DNA of 64,000 nt from Diphasiastrum complanatum (Eukaryota; Streptophyta; Lycopodiopsida; Lycopodiales; Lycopodiaceae): the NCBI GenBank assembly GCA_029204225.1, contig CM055111.1, forward strand, positions 12,586,697-12,650,696, given 5' to 3'. The position numbers were made by a program, and so were the translations under genes. This document shows positions 10,196 through 21,760 of this stretch, one piece after another. The stretch's first letter is position 1, and each line of letters opens with the position of its first letter. Under the pieces are notes generated by a model. That model ran no database searches, was not told where the DNA came from, and saw only the letters and a list, made by a program, of their open reading frames with translations.

Positions 10196-12132
10196 ACACC
10201 TGATCTGAAGAAGAAACTAGATCCAGTAAGCTATAAGTATATCTTTATCGGCTATTCAACATCACACAAGGCATATCATATCTATGATATTGATACAGGT
10301 CAGACCTCAGTCAGCCATGATGTTGTCTTTCTTGAAGACAAGTTTCATGATTTTAAGCAGAAACAGCTAATGCAGGAGTCTGTCACAACAGCTCCATTCT
10401 CCATCGATAGGCATCGACCTAGAATGTTCAAATGCAGAAATTTGTCCCAATAGCTCCATTTACCATCGATGGGCCTAGACCCACGACTGTTCAACCACAA
10501 GTTGAAGCTATCTCAGTCCTTCACCCTAGAGAAATATCCACTCAAGCACTTGTAGTTCGAAGGTCTGCAAGACAACGATAGCAACCTGATCGTTTTGTCC
10601 CTCAGGCATTCATCAGTCACGATGAACCTACCACTATTGCAGAAGCACTGTCAATGCCCAATGTAAAGCTGCCATGGATGTTGAGTACCATTCCTTCACG
10701 AAGAACAAGACCTAGAGTCTTGTCGATAACCCTACATGTACAAAACCTATTGACTCTAAATGGATCTTCAAACTAAAGCTTAAGCCAGATGGATCAATAT
10801 CCAAATGGAAAGCTTGATTAGTGGCTAAAGGATTTGAGCAAGTTTATGGAATAGATTACACTGAGACCTTCAGTCCAATGGTAAAGCATCAATCTATTCG
10901 CACCTTGCTCGCTATAGCTGCTGCAAAGGATCTAGACATTCAACAGATGGACGTCCAGACAACATTCCTTCATGGATACATACAAGAAGACATATTCATT
11001 CATCAACCAGAAGGTTACGTCCTTCAAGGCAAAGAGCATTTGGTATGGGAATTGCATAAGGCATCATATGGTCTTAAGCAAGATCCTAGGGCCTGGTATG
11101 ATAGAATAAATCACTTCTTGTTGTAGCATAACTTCACTTCCTGTTCTGCAGACTCTAATGTGTATCTCAAATGAAAAGGGTCAAGCTATGCTATAATAGC
11201 ATTATACATTGATGATTCCTTAATTATCAGCAATTCAGATCAGTTATTACAGGAAACCAAATCTCTACTTTCATCAGAATTTGAGATGACTGATTTAGGC
11301 TCCAGTCCATTACCTACTCGGTATGGAGATTCACAGAGATCACACAAGCAAAAGAATTACTATAAGCCAAAAGTCCTATTTAATCAATATACTTCGCAGA
11401 TATGGCATGGAGGACTGCAAGCCCATAGACACACCTATGGATCCAGGATGTAAGCTATTCAAAGACATGTGCCCCAGAACTCAAGCAGATCAGCAAGAAA
11501 TGTGCAGGTATCTTTATCAGTCTGTCATAGGATCTATAATGTATTCTATGATTTGCACACATCTTGATCTAGCATATGCAGTAAGCACACTGTCTCAATA
11601 CATGTCCAATCTAGGCTTACAACACTGGAAAGCTCTGCAAAGAATATTGAGGTACATTCAAGCTTCAAAGCACTATGCTTGGAGCTACAATGGTGATACA
11701 GAAGCTGCACTCACTTTAGTCACCTATTCAGATTTAGATTGGGCAAGAGACGTGGATACCAGAAAATCCACATTAGGTTATATTTGTATTCTTGCAGGAC
11801 AACCCATCTCATGGAACAATAGAAAGCAGAAATACATTTCATTGTCCTCTACAGAATCCGAATACGTTGCAACTACATCAGCAGTGAAGGAGATAATATG
11901 GCTAAAGAGACTACTACAGGATCTGAAATTCCCACAGATTAGTCCAACGATACTCCAATGCGACAATCAAAGCTGCATAGCTCTATCTCTGAACCGACGA
12001 ACTCATGCTAGAACCAAATACATAGAGGTTCAGTTTCATTTTCTTATAGAGAAGGTTCAGAACAAGGATATTGTACTAAGTTATTGTTACACAGACAGAA
12101 TGTTGGCTAATATTCTAACAAAACCATTGTGA
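10196..12132 (+). pseudogene. Cop-B linker, reverse transcriptase and RNase H, broken
   Basis: The linker at 10196-10640 contains an imperfect local duplication around agctccatt-accatcgat (10390-10490). RT resumes with KWIFKLKLKPDGS; an Arg codon of KARLVAKG has become TGA. It then shows DYTETFSPMVKH, MDVQTTFLHG and YGLKQDPR. The catalytic motif is YIDDSLIIS near 11208. RNase H (11323-12132) is one open frame with SSTESEYVA, CDNQSCIALS and MLANILTKPL. Confidence 0.85.
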
Positions 12133-12197
12133 AGAGAAAAACATTCCACCTTGGTAGGATTGTTAAGTCTCAATTTGAATTCAGATTCGTTGCAGTA

Positions 12198-12297
12198 AGC
12201 TTAAGGGGGAGTGTTGGATTTTAATCTTACTCCTACTCATCCTTTTCACCCCCTTTTTATCTCTTAAGAAAATTACTCCCTCAAACTCCAAACATTC
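12198..12297 (+). repeat. Cop-B polypurine tract and truncated 3-prime LTR
   Basis: The tract aagcttaaggggga lies immediately before TGTTGGA at 12212. The next 86 or so bases match the start of the 5-prime LTR, then similarity ends and a gypsy gag scrap begins. The LTR is therefore cut to under a tenth of its length. Confidence 0.8.
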
Positions 12298-12480
12298 GAG
12301 ATCATTCAAGTTAAAACTATGATGTGCATTTAAGCCACTGTATTATCAATTATCCTTTCTTGTAAGAGCACCGTGTGACAAGCCCACATGGCGCGACGGT
12401 GCAAGAAAAGCTATGTCTCTCATGAATAATGTCAGATTGTCTCGCTTACTAGCGGACTTCTTGGACATCGGTAGGCAGTT
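12298..12480 (-). pseudogene. Gypsy gag scrap of the Gyp-5 family
   Basis: The minus-strand translation carries KSASKRD, LFMRDI and VGLS in the same order as the gag-like frame at 59429-59929 (KSASKRD, LFVRDI, VGLS). The DNA matches 59447-59610 in the same orientation. It abuts the truncated Cop-B LTR. Confidence 0.65.
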
Positions 12481-12651
12481 CTATGCCTAGCTCACATTGG
12501 TATTCAACTAATTTGATGTTCAACCAATTCTCTCGTGTTTGATCTATTTATATAGATATGTAGAAAAAGGTTTAAGCTAATTTCTAATTACAAGAATGGC
12601 TAGCTAGGCATGTTCCAATGGTGCTCCGAATTCCGTCAGCATCATCCATGG
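12481..12651. other. Unassigned spacer
   Basis: No gene or repeat is recognised between the gag scrap and the second Cop-A LTR-type copy. Confidence 0.3.
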
Positions 12652-12959
12652 AGGAGGTTCTCCTCTTGGTACTTGCTTGATCTTGGTTGTACTTGGAGCG
12701 TGAAGATCCGTCGCCTTTCGGTCTGCGGGTGTTGCTCAACTTCGTGTTTTGTTCGGACTTCGCCTTCGTCTTAGAGCTCCTTCGGTCTTCGAACATTTGA
12801 CCTTCGTCTTCGAGTGTCCTTCAGCTGAAACTGTTATATGGTGGTTATGGTCTGGGGCGGATTTTGCCTGTGGGCGGTTCCCTTGTTTTTCTATAGACTC
12901 GAACTCGAAATCTAACAAAGCTTTGTGGGTAGAGACATTTAGTTTCTTCATTTTTTGAG
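12652..12959 (-). repeat. Cop-A LTR-type repeat, copy 2
   Basis: Near-identical to 3229-3533 in the same orientation, starting (minus strand) ATGAAGAAACTAAATG. It lies on the far side of Cop-B from the Cop-A gag, where a Cop-A 5-prime LTR would be expected. The sequence between it and Cop-B is not recognisable Cop-A leader, so it could instead be an independent truncated LTR. Confidence 0.6.
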
Positions 12960-13203
12960 GTTTTTGGACTTCAATAGAGTGTGTTTCAATCTTAGGAAGT
13001 GGCAAGGTTCATTAGATTGTAGGTGAATCATAGGTTGATCAAAATTTCTTCATTCTATATGTTGATTTGCTAGTTATAGTGCTAGAAGAGAATTGAGAGG
13101 TTCCATATCTTTGTGATTTCTTTTTGGAAACATTTGTAGTTATTCAAAAGAGTGCTTTGTGCATTGGAACATGTTGAAAGAGAAGGATCACGTCATTGCA
13201 ACA

Positions 13204-13975
13204 TGGCTACATCAAGTGGAAGCTTCATGTTGGAAGGCAATGATAGACTTACCTCAAGCAACTATTCATTATGGAAGGTGAGGATGGAATCACTTCTTGA
13301 AATGAATGATGTGTTGGACACTGTTGTAGGTGTGGAGATAAGGCCTGTGGCACAACAAGATCAAGTGACGATATGACAAGAGAGCTAAAAGAGCTCTACA
13401 CATGACCAAGTTGAATGTTACCAATAAATTTCTCAAAGAAGTTGGTAAGTGTACTTCATCAGTGAGGCTTGGGAAGCTTTGAAAAAGCTCTACATCTAGA
13501 GTGTTGACTCTAAGAAGAAAAATATTTCAAAGTTTGCAAAAGAAAGAAGATAGTCCTAATACTTTTGTTTTGAGAGTGAAGGCTTTAAATGATGAGTTGG
13601 ATTGCATCAATGAGAGCATTAAGGAAGGAGAGCTTGTTCAAGTTATTCTTAATGGTTTGTTGGATGCTCATGCTAACATTGTACAAAGTCTTTCTACTCA
13701 AAGAACTTTGCCAAGTTTTGTGGATCTTCAAGAGATCTTGATCAATGAGGAATATAGGCTTCAAGCAAGAGGTGGATCTACATCAATATCTCAAGATGGT
13801 AAAGAAGCTATGTTCATCAAGGAAAAATTCAAGGGCAAAAACAAGGGCAAGTGGTCTAAAGGACAAGATCAGGAAGACTTCTTCATTTGGAAAGAAGAAA
13901 GATAGGTCAAAATTGAAGTGCTTCTATTGTTGCATCAAGAGTCACTTTACTAGTGATTGCTACAAGAAGAAGAGA
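13204..13975 (+). pseudogene. Cop-C gag with intact zinc knuckle, broken near its start
   Basis: The ATG at 13204 gives MATSSGSFMLEGNDRLTSS and SNYSLWKVRMESLLEMND, a copia gag start. A frame break falls near 13370-13500. It then reads LRRKIFQSLQKKEDSP and EGELVQVILNGLLDAHAN. In a second frame the knuckle CFYCCIKSHFTSDC keeps the CX2CX4HX4C spacing. The Cop-N fragment at 50.2 kb is a relative. Confidence 0.8.
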
Positions 13976-15465
13976 GATCAAGGAGACAAGCAAGGTAATC
14001 TTCCAAGTTCCTTAACTAGCATCAATCATGTTTGTGAGTCTTGTGTCTTTTCAAAGTCACATAGACTACCTTATAATAGATCTACATCTAGATCTACAAA
14101 GCCTTTTCAAGTCGTACATTGGAATATTCATGGAATTACTACAAATAGCAATAGTGGAGCTAAGATGTATGTAACTTTCATTGATGATTTTAGTAGATTT
14201 TGTTGGATCTATCTATTAAAGAGCAAGGATGAAGTGTATGATGTCTTTGTGAAATTCAATTATGCAAGGGAGAACCAATTTTCTACAAGGATCAAGTGCT
14301 TGAGGAGTGACAATGGTGGAGAGTATACCTCAACCAAGTTCAAAGACTTTTGTGATGAGCATGGAATCAAGAGGGAGTACACAACTCCAAGGACACCACA
14401 ACAAAATGGAGTGGCCGAGAGGAAGAATAGAACTTTAAGTGAAAGTGCCAAACCATGAGGTTAGGTGCTAATCTTCCAAAACCATTTTGGGATCGAGCTT
14501 TCTTGTGTGCTAACTTTCTATGCAATAGGTGGCCGCGTGCTATATTGGATGGAAGGACACCTTTTGAGATGCTATTCAAGAAGAGGCCAAGTGTCAAGTT
14601 TTTTAGAACTTTTGGATGCACTTTCTATGTCAATATAACTCTTGATGGTAGGACAAAGGAGGATCCATCTTTAAGGAAAGGTATATTTGTTGGATATAGT
14701 GAGGTGAGTAAAGCCTATAAGGTTTACATTTCTACTACTAATAAGGTGATTATTGGTAGAGATGTCATTTTTTATGAGGGGAATATTTCAAAGGTGTCTT
14801 CAACTAATGATGTTGTGGATGGATCTAACATTCTTGATGGTAATGACATGGATCCTACTTTAGATGGTGATGATGAAGGACCTTCATCAAGTCAAAAGCC
14901 AAGGAGGACATCAAGGCAAAGGCAAACACCTTCAAGGCTCACATATGATGAGAAAGTTAAGCAAGTTGTTGGAGGTACAAACTATGCTTTCCTAACCTCT
15001 TTTGATAAACCTACATGTGTAGATGAAGCAAGGAACAAAGAGGAGTGGATCCAAGCAATGGATCTTGAGTATCAAACTCTTATGAAGAATGAAACATGGA
15101 GATTGGTGGAGTTACCTAAGGACAAGAAAGCTATTGGATGCAAATGGATCTTCAAGGTGAAGACTAACCAAGATGGATCTATCAATAAGCATAAGGCAAG
15201 GTTGGTGGACAAGGGATATGCACAAGAACATGGTATTGACTATGATGAGACCTTTGAACCTGTGGCAAAGATGGTAAGCATTCGGGTCATCATCTCTCTT
15301 GCGACTCGTTTTGGATGGGATCTATGACAATTGGACATTACAGATGCATTCTTGAATGGTGTTCTTGCGGAGGAAGTGTATATGGAGAAACCCTAGAGCT
15401 ACATTTCATTTACAAAGCCAAATCATGTGTGTCTTCTACAAAAGAGTTTGTATGGTCTTAAAAGT
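13976..15465 (+). pseudogene. Cop-C integrase to partial RT, protease missing
   Basis: Only about 16 codons after the zinc knuckle, the frame reaches CESCVFSKSHRLPY of the pre-integrase finger, so protease and most of the pre-integrase module are absent without loss of frame. The first integrase Asp is also lost (VVHWNIHG instead of a VHSD-type motif). LRSDNGGEY and NGVAERKNRT remain. After one stop at 14458 a 290-codon frame carries the integrase end, a linker, CKWIFKVKTNQDGS and DYDETFEPVAKM. It breaks off after SLYGLK at 15462, where the Gyp-1 LTR starts. Confidence 0.85.
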
Positions 15466-16283
15466 TGGGGGTATTCCCAACAAAGTGTAAATAAATAAAA
15501 TCGTCCACTAAAATGTGTTGTGAGGGCATGGCATCCTGCGCGTATAAGCCCATGGCCCAATGAGCACGCAAGTTAAGTTGTAGATAAAATAATAGACTTG
15601 GGCCCTTTGTAATTAAAATAAAACTTGAGGCCCAAAGTCAATTTAAACTTAGAGTTTACTTTTTAGAGTTGGGTCCAATTTTGGACTCACATGAATCTTG
15701 TGATTTCCAATGTACTTTTTGTGGACCCTTGGATCAAGCTGGGTCCAAGATGAATAGATAGGATCAATGTGAATATTAGCCAATAGGGTGGAGGGGGCAA
15801 GGGCCTTCCCCATTTTATAAAAAGACACCATTTGTACACTATTTTCATGCTTAATAGAGAGGAGGAGACTCTATCATTTTGAGAGCTCAAGTAGCCTCAT
15901 TTGCTACTCACTCTTGCTTATGCTATTGTTGTGATTGCTAGTTATTTCCATTTCTTCCATGCTTTTTCTTGTGGTTAGTTAAGATTTCTCCATAAGCAAT
16001 GACATTGAGCATTTGAGTTAACCTCCGTCTCATCTTTCTCTCTTTCTCTCTTCTCTTCTCTCTTCCTCTTCTTTTCTATCCTTTCTCTTCACCCAAAAAC
16101 ATGACGAATGTTAGTGTAAAGGAGTAGAGCTAAGGGAGAGTAGTGTTAGTGGTGAATAGAGTTAAGGGAGAAAGTAGGAAACTAACTAAAAATAGCATCT
16201 ATGCATAGTTAGGTACCTATCCAGTGATCGAACCCTTGTTGACAGGTGGGAGGGCTATACTACGCAAGATCTTCGACCCTACA
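15466..16283 (+). repeat. Gyp-1 5-prime LTR
   Basis: Starts TGGGGGTATTCCC where the Cop-C homology stops and ends ACCCTACA one base before the PBS. The length is about 818 bases. It contains a pyrimidine-rich TCTCTTTC tract near 16030-16085. The right end is secure from the PBS; the left end is inferred from the Cop-C break. Confidence 0.55.
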
Positions 16284-16284
16284 G

Positions 16285-16302
16285 TGGCGCCGTTGCCGAG
16301 GA
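16285..16302 (+). promoter_or_regulatory. Gyp-1 primer binding site (tRNA-Asp)
   Basis: TGGCGCCGTTGCCGAGGA matches the complement of the 3-prime end of plant tRNA-Asp at all but one position within the 17-base complementary stretch. Athila/Tat-type gypsy elements of plants use this primer. Confidence 0.85.
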
Positions 16303-17157
16303 TAGGTTTCCACTAACTAGTTTACCTGCATTTTAGCTATTTTCTTGCTTTTTAAAGTAGTTTTAGGTAGATTCTCAGGAGTTTAGAGTTAGTTTTCTGT
16401 TGTTTTTTTTTTTACGGAGGAGGTGTGAGAGGGTAGAGGAGCCAAACCAACTAGCCAAAAAACCCAAAAAACACACCAATCTGCATTTTTGGAGGGAAAA
16501 AGAGCCTAAAATCTCATCAGATTTTTATATCTCCAGAACCAGTGTGAATTAACCCTTGCATGACTGGAAGCACCTCCAGGGTACTATCCCAGACCTGCAT
16601 AGAAGTCTGCGAGAGTTAGTTCCAAGCAGATTGTAAAAATCATAAAAAATTCAAAAAACCCTTGAAAAAATTAAAAAAAATTCAAATCTTCATAAGAACT
16701 CTCGCAGAGCCCTCTGAAGTTCCATCTAAGTGAGGCCAGGACATAGAGAAGCTTGCGAGTTAGTTTGATGTCTAAGTGCCTGTGCGAGAGTTCCCAGTGA
16801 AAAAAAGATAGGAAAGTACTAGTGAACCCTCGCAGACAGCAAAATTTTTAGTTCCAGTGGTCAAGAACTCTCGTAGAGGATTATGAAGTTCCATCTCAGT
16901 GAGACCAGGACACAAAAGAGCTTGTGAGAGCTAGTTTGATTCTAGTGATCAGAAAATTGGGTTTAAGTGCTAAAAAATCACTAAAAAGTGAAGATCCAGC
17001 AAATCCTTCCAGTAAGAACTCTCGCAGACCCTCTCAATCGATTCAAAATGAGAATTTCCATCAATGATGAAGCCTGCGAGAGTTAGTTTTGAGATTTGGT
17101 GAAGATCAAGCCAAAAAAGTGGTTTTGAACCCTCGCAGACAGTGAAATTTTCACTTC
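16303..17157 (+). repeat. Gyp-1 leader with degenerate ctctcgcaga-type repeats
   Basis: Non-coding. Variants of aactctcgcaga, gaagttccatctcagtgag and cttgcgagagttagttt recur several times at roughly 150-190 base spacing. The reverse complement of 62040-62340 carries the same phrases in the same order, which ties this leader to the Gyp-5 array. It ends directly at the integrase scrap, so gag, protease and RT have been deleted. Confidence 0.65.
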
Positions 17158-17697
17158 TTGGGTGTAGTTGCCGATATCCCTGTAAAGGTAGCAGGCATGC
17201 AGTTTGTAATTACTTTTGTAGTCATGGATATAGAGACCATCAAAGTACTGTTGGAGGAATTCTTCATGATCCACAGAACCAGTACGCCTTATTATCCTCG
17301 TGGTAATGGGCAAGCAAAATCATCCAATAAGATCATGTGTGGTGTGCTCACGAAAACAGTTGAAGCTAGCAGATCAGATTGGGAACATAAGTTGCATGCT
17401 GCTCTGTGGGCATTCAAGACAACATATAAAGGAAGCACTGACCAAACACCCTTACAATTGGTATATGGTTAGGATGCTGTAATGCCAGTAGAGTTTCTAG
17501 TTCCTTCATAAAGAATTGCCACCATGCAACGTCTTAATGAATCCAAATCTCTACAACTACGCCACGAAGCTCTGCATAAACTCTGTGAAACACGCTTACT
17601 AGTTGTGCATGCACTGGCAACTGAAAAGGAAAGACGCAAAGCATGACATGATCACAGGTTACAAAAGAAGGATCTTCGCTCCGGAGATCATGTTGGA
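17158..17697 (+). pseudogene. Gyp-1 integrase C-terminal half
   Basis: Gypsy integrase core end: STPYYPRGNGQAKSSNK, where a Glu-containing TDGQ.E-type motif is degenerate. It is followed by WEHKLHAALWAFKTTYK and TPLQLVYG, then a stop at 17472 and a degenerate tail to GDHV. The first two catalytic Asp residues are not present. It is joined directly to the leader. Confidence 0.8.
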
Positions 17698-17889
17698 TGC
17701 TTCACTATTTCTTACATTAATTCTACATATCAAGATGAAACTAGTATATAAAGAACAAAATATAATGTAAAGACTATGATCAATCCATGCTTCCACCTCT
17801 AATATCTTTGGAAAATAACCTGCAAACATTGATCCAAAGTCCATTTGATTCCCCTTCAATGCAATTGATTAGCTCCAAATTCTCACTTT
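17698..17889. other. Unassigned junction between Gyp-1 and Cop-D
   Basis: No recognised gene. A minus-strand frame (17659-17859) may be a degenerate continuation of Cop-D but has no motif. Confidence 0.3.
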
Positions 17890-18603
17890 CCTTTTTGTGT
17901 CAATGAAGCTCATCAAGATAAAACTCTTGATCTTTCACTTGACCATCAAAACCATTGACAAAGACATATTTTCCGGAACCATTAATTGCATTCAATCCAT
18001 GAACACAACCATCCACTTGCATACCATCATCTACACAAGAAGATGTACCAAGACATTTGAGTAAAGAAAAGTTTGTACCTTCAACTTGCTTACCCTTCTC
18101 ATCATATGTAAGCCTAGATGGATTTTGCCTTTTCCTTGAGGATATTCTGAGAACTTGACTTGGAGATGCATCTCCACCATCACCATTCAAAGAACCATCT
18201 TCATCACCACCAAAAATGTTGGATTGAGTCTCCTCTTCAAAGCCAACATCCTTAGAAATGTGAACTTTTTTTGACCTAGGAATGTAAACCCTATAAGCTG
18301 TACTTACTTCACTATAGCCAACAAATATTCCCTTCAAGAATCCAAAAGATGAGTTGACATAGCAGGTACTACCAAAGATCTTGATATGCTCCAACCTTGG
18401 CTTCTTACCAAAAATAACTTCAAATGAGCTCTTACCATCAAAATTTTCATTTGAATACCTATTGCAAACAAAGTTAGCACAATCAAAGCTTCACCCCAAA
18501 AATAATTAGGAAGATTTGCATTCACCTTCATGGATTTAGCTCCTTCAAAAAGAGCTCTCTTCCTCTCTTCCACTCCATGTAGAACCTTTGAGTTTGAACT
18601 TTG
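17890..18603 (-). pseudogene. Cop-D integrase end and linker fragment
   Basis: Copia fragment close to Cop-C. It shows GVEERKRALFEGAKSM (a degenerate AERKNRTL region), NLPNYFWGEA, FLKGIFVGYSEVSTAYRVYI and RISSRKRQNPSRLTYDEKGK, which parallel Cop-C GIFVGYSEVSKAYKVYI and SRLTYDEKVK. After SCVDD the similarity to Cop-C weakens. The right end abuts the Cop-E LTR. Confidence 0.75.
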
Positions 18604-19641
18604 TGTTGGATAATTCTCCTACTAATCGACATTTTAATCTTCGTCCAATTTTTATCCAGAGATGCAGATTTCTTTGTGTTTTTACACAGTCTGCATAACT
18701 ACTCGAAAACATTTTATATTGTCGGCATTGTCAGGATTTTCGCCTTTCGGGATTTTCTCTCACTTCGACTTTTTTGCAAAATTCCAGATGCCTTGAATAT
18801 TAAGGAAATGCCTTTACGAAGACCTTCGCGTCTTTTGCATTTTTCGCAAGACAATTTATTGTTCATCTTAAAGGCTATAGACTTGCTCTAACCATTTAGC
18901 AAGTAAATTTTTTGGAAGACTATATGGATGGATGCCAGCAAATCACAGCCAACTGGATGTTGCATTTGACGACCTAATTAGTTGTCCTATTGATGGACGT
19001 TGTCGCATTTGCTTAGTATAAATAGCTGCTCATATTCCTACAGTTTCAAGTGTTGACCTTAGGGCATAATCTATGATCAAGAGATCAACAAGTATCGAAC
19101 AATTAGCTCTCTCTCACTAAAGCCTGCGAGCTTGGACACTCTTGAGCATTCTAGCTTAGTTCTTTAGAGTTGATTAAAGATTGCTATTGCGCTTATTGCT
19201 TATCAGTAGTTGCGCTTAATTTAGACTTAATTTTAGTCGCTCAGAGATAGCTTAGAGTATGCGACTTTGACCCGCAAACTTGTTGTACTCATTTACATCT
19301 GTTTCGTTTCATACTGAATCAATACTATCTTTTTATTGTGTTTAGGTTTGTCTCAGAATGTATGCATTTTTGTAATTCTTCGCGACTGCTTATTTGTCTA
19401 ATAATTCAATGCTAAATGTTTGGTTATGTAGTCACTGTACTGATGATTTCAAAGTTAGTTACTATAAGATCGAACGTGATTTCTATCACTATTGTTTTGT
19501 TCAAAATTGATAGGCGTAGTCATGCATAGAGAAAGAGGAAGATAGTTTATTTCACTTTGCACGATAAGTTTTCTTTCTTGTCGTTCGAATTTTTTTTATT
19601 CAATTCTTTTCGACCTATCTTTTACACACCTCTTTCCAACA
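18604..19641 (+). repeat. Cop-E 5-prime LTR
   Basis: Begins TGTTGGA and ends TCCAACA, a perfect 7-base terminal inverted repeat, immediately before the PBS. The length is 1038 bases. A related LTR end survives at 53275-53683. Confidence 0.9.
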
Positions 19642-19653
19642 TGGTATCAGAGC
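19642..19653 (+). promoter_or_regulatory. Cop-E primer binding site (initiator tRNA-Met)
   Basis: TGGTATCAGAGC, the exact copia consensus, directly follows the LTR. Confidence 0.92.
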
Positions 19654-19807
19654 GTTGATTCTTCTTCAAGGCCTAATACTATATTAGAGCACAAGCTCTT
19701 ATACTTGATATCTTTCGCGATATCAAATTATTCTTCAGTTCGAAGAATTGATTTCCAATTGTAGCGCAACACGATATCTCTCTTAACGTTGACAACTAAA
19801 GTTCCAG

Positions 19808-20758
19808 ATGGATTCTCAAAGTAAAGTCGATCTTATCACAGACAAGCTGAATGGATCCAATTATCATTTATGAAAATTTAAGATGAAGACCTTGCTAAAT
19901 GCCAACAAGTTGTGGGATGTTGTTATAGGTATCAAAGTGAAGCCCAAAGACGACGCATACGACTCAAAGTGGAAATCGAAGGATGTAAAGCTTTCGCGCT
20001 CATTATCCACAATATATCAGATACTCAAATTGGCCGCATAGCTGAAGCAAAAACTTTGAACGAAGTTTGGGACATCCTGAGCTCACTATATGATGTGAGA
20101 GACGTAATTACCAAGTTACATATTTGAAGGAAACTCTTTACACTCAAGATGTCACATAATGATTCTCTTTAGAATCACATTAACCAGTTTAAGAATCTCT
20201 TGCAATAGATGGCCGTTGTCAGATCAGTCATAGACGATCAAGACGCAATCATGACATTGCTTTCAAGCCTGCCATCTACATATGAGAACTAGGTGATGAT
20301 CATCATGACACACTCAGATTTAACTCTTACCAGATTATCACTATGTTGCTGCAAGAAGATAATTGAAGAAGTCAAGACACTTTCTCTACCTTTTCGTCTC
20401 ATGCTCTATATGTGTACAAGGGCTCGAAACGACAGAAGCAGAAAAGCTCCAAGCAGTCTGCATCAAGTTAGAAACAGACTCAAAGGAACAATCATCAAAT
20501 CCACATTCATCAAAGAAGAAGACGTTTTGTAGGTATTGCAAGCGCAATAACCATGAGATCCAGAATTGTCGAATTTTCAAAGTGAAGAATGTAGCCAAGC
20601 AACCTGATCAACAAGCAAATACAGTTACAGCATCTCCTGAAGTCGAAATGGACGAAGGTGCTTTTATGGTCAAAGACAAATACGCGAATTCGGATGATTC
20701 GTGGTTTCTGGATTCTGGAGCTACTCAACATACACTATTGAATGTGAAGGTACTGTAA
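19808..20758 (+). pseudogene. Cop-E gag and protease, many stops
   Basis: The ATG at 19808 gives MDSQSKVDLITDKLNGSNYH, then a TGA replaces the Trp of the usual W-K-F-K motif. Further stops fall at several positions to 20292, at least three of them at apparent Gln or Trp codons. The zinc knuckle FCRYCKRNNHEIQNCRIF is intact (CX2CX4HX4C). The protease motif SWFLDSGATQHT is intact, but the frame stops at 20758. Confidence 0.85.
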
Positions 20759-21760
20759 GATTAAGATTCTAACATGATCAATTCAAACTACTATCAAAAG
20801 TCTTGTATATTCCTAAACTCTCTACAAATCTGTTATCAGTAAGTAGAATTACGAATTTAGGTCATAAGGTGGAGTTTGAGTCTGATCAATGCAGAATTAT
20901 CAATAGGAGTAGTAAGATCCTTGCACTCGGCAAGAGGCATGGATACTTATATAGATTGGCACATTGTTATTCTGATTCTAGTCAAGCCTTGAAAACCTCT
21001 GTTCTTGTCAATAAAGCATTACTATGGCATCATCGCTTAGGACACTTGAATTATACATCTATTTTGAACATGTCCAGACAATCCCTAGCACTTGATCTCG
21101 ACTATCCTTCTGGCAAAGTCGATCTCCATGTCTGCCATATTTGCATTCTTGGAAAGCAGACTAGGATTCCTTTTAGATCGAGTCATAGGCATGTAGCAAA
21201 AGCTCTGTTAGATGTTGTTCATTCAGATATATGTAGACCTATGCAAACTCCATCCTTACGAGATACAAAGTATTTCATTACCTTTATTGACGAATTCTCC
21301 AAAAGAACAGTTGTTTACTTCATCAAGTATAAATTAGAAGCCTTTATCAAGTTCAAAAAATTCAAAGAGCATGCAGAAAATCAAACTGATAAACGAATCA
21401 AAGCATTGAGGTAGGATAACAGGAGAGAATATATCTCCACTGAATTCAAGGATTACTGCTTTAACAATGGCATTGAGCAACAATACATTACCTCCTATTT
21501 GCCTCAGTCAAATGATCTTGCTGAGAGAAAGAACAGAACCTTAGTCGAATCGGCAAAGTGCATGTTATCACATGTGACACTTCTGAAGTCCTTCTGGGCT
21601 GAAGCTGTTTCAACACCAACTTATATTCAGAACAGATGTCCTACTAAAGGTCTCTCAAACAAAACACCATTCGAAGATTGGACAGGTACCAAACCTTCTT
21701 TATCAAACTTACGAGTTTTTGGATGTATTGTTGATCTCAGGAAGAAGCTCGACTTCTAGA
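20759..21760 (+). pseudogene. Cop-E integrase, with stops
   Basis: Pre-integrase carries WHHRLGHLNYTS and CHICILGKQTRIPF. The core has VHSDICRP, then a TAG inside the LRSDNGGEY-equivalent and LAERKNRTLVES, so the three catalytic positions are still visible. It ends with KTPFEDWTGTKPSLSNLRVF and FGCI. Confidence 0.8.

Larger units (their letters stand above)
6854..12297 (+). mobile_element. Cop-B, Ty1/copia element inserted into Cop-A
   Basis: The 5-prime LTR starts TGTTGGA at 6854. The PBS is at 8072 and gag, PR, IN, RT and RNase H follow in copia order. A polypurine tract precedes a 3-prime LTR that is truncated after about 86 bases. The insertion splits the Cop-A gag. Many stops and frame breaks show it is dead. 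A target duplication cannot be checked because the right LTR end is missing. Confidence 0.85.
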
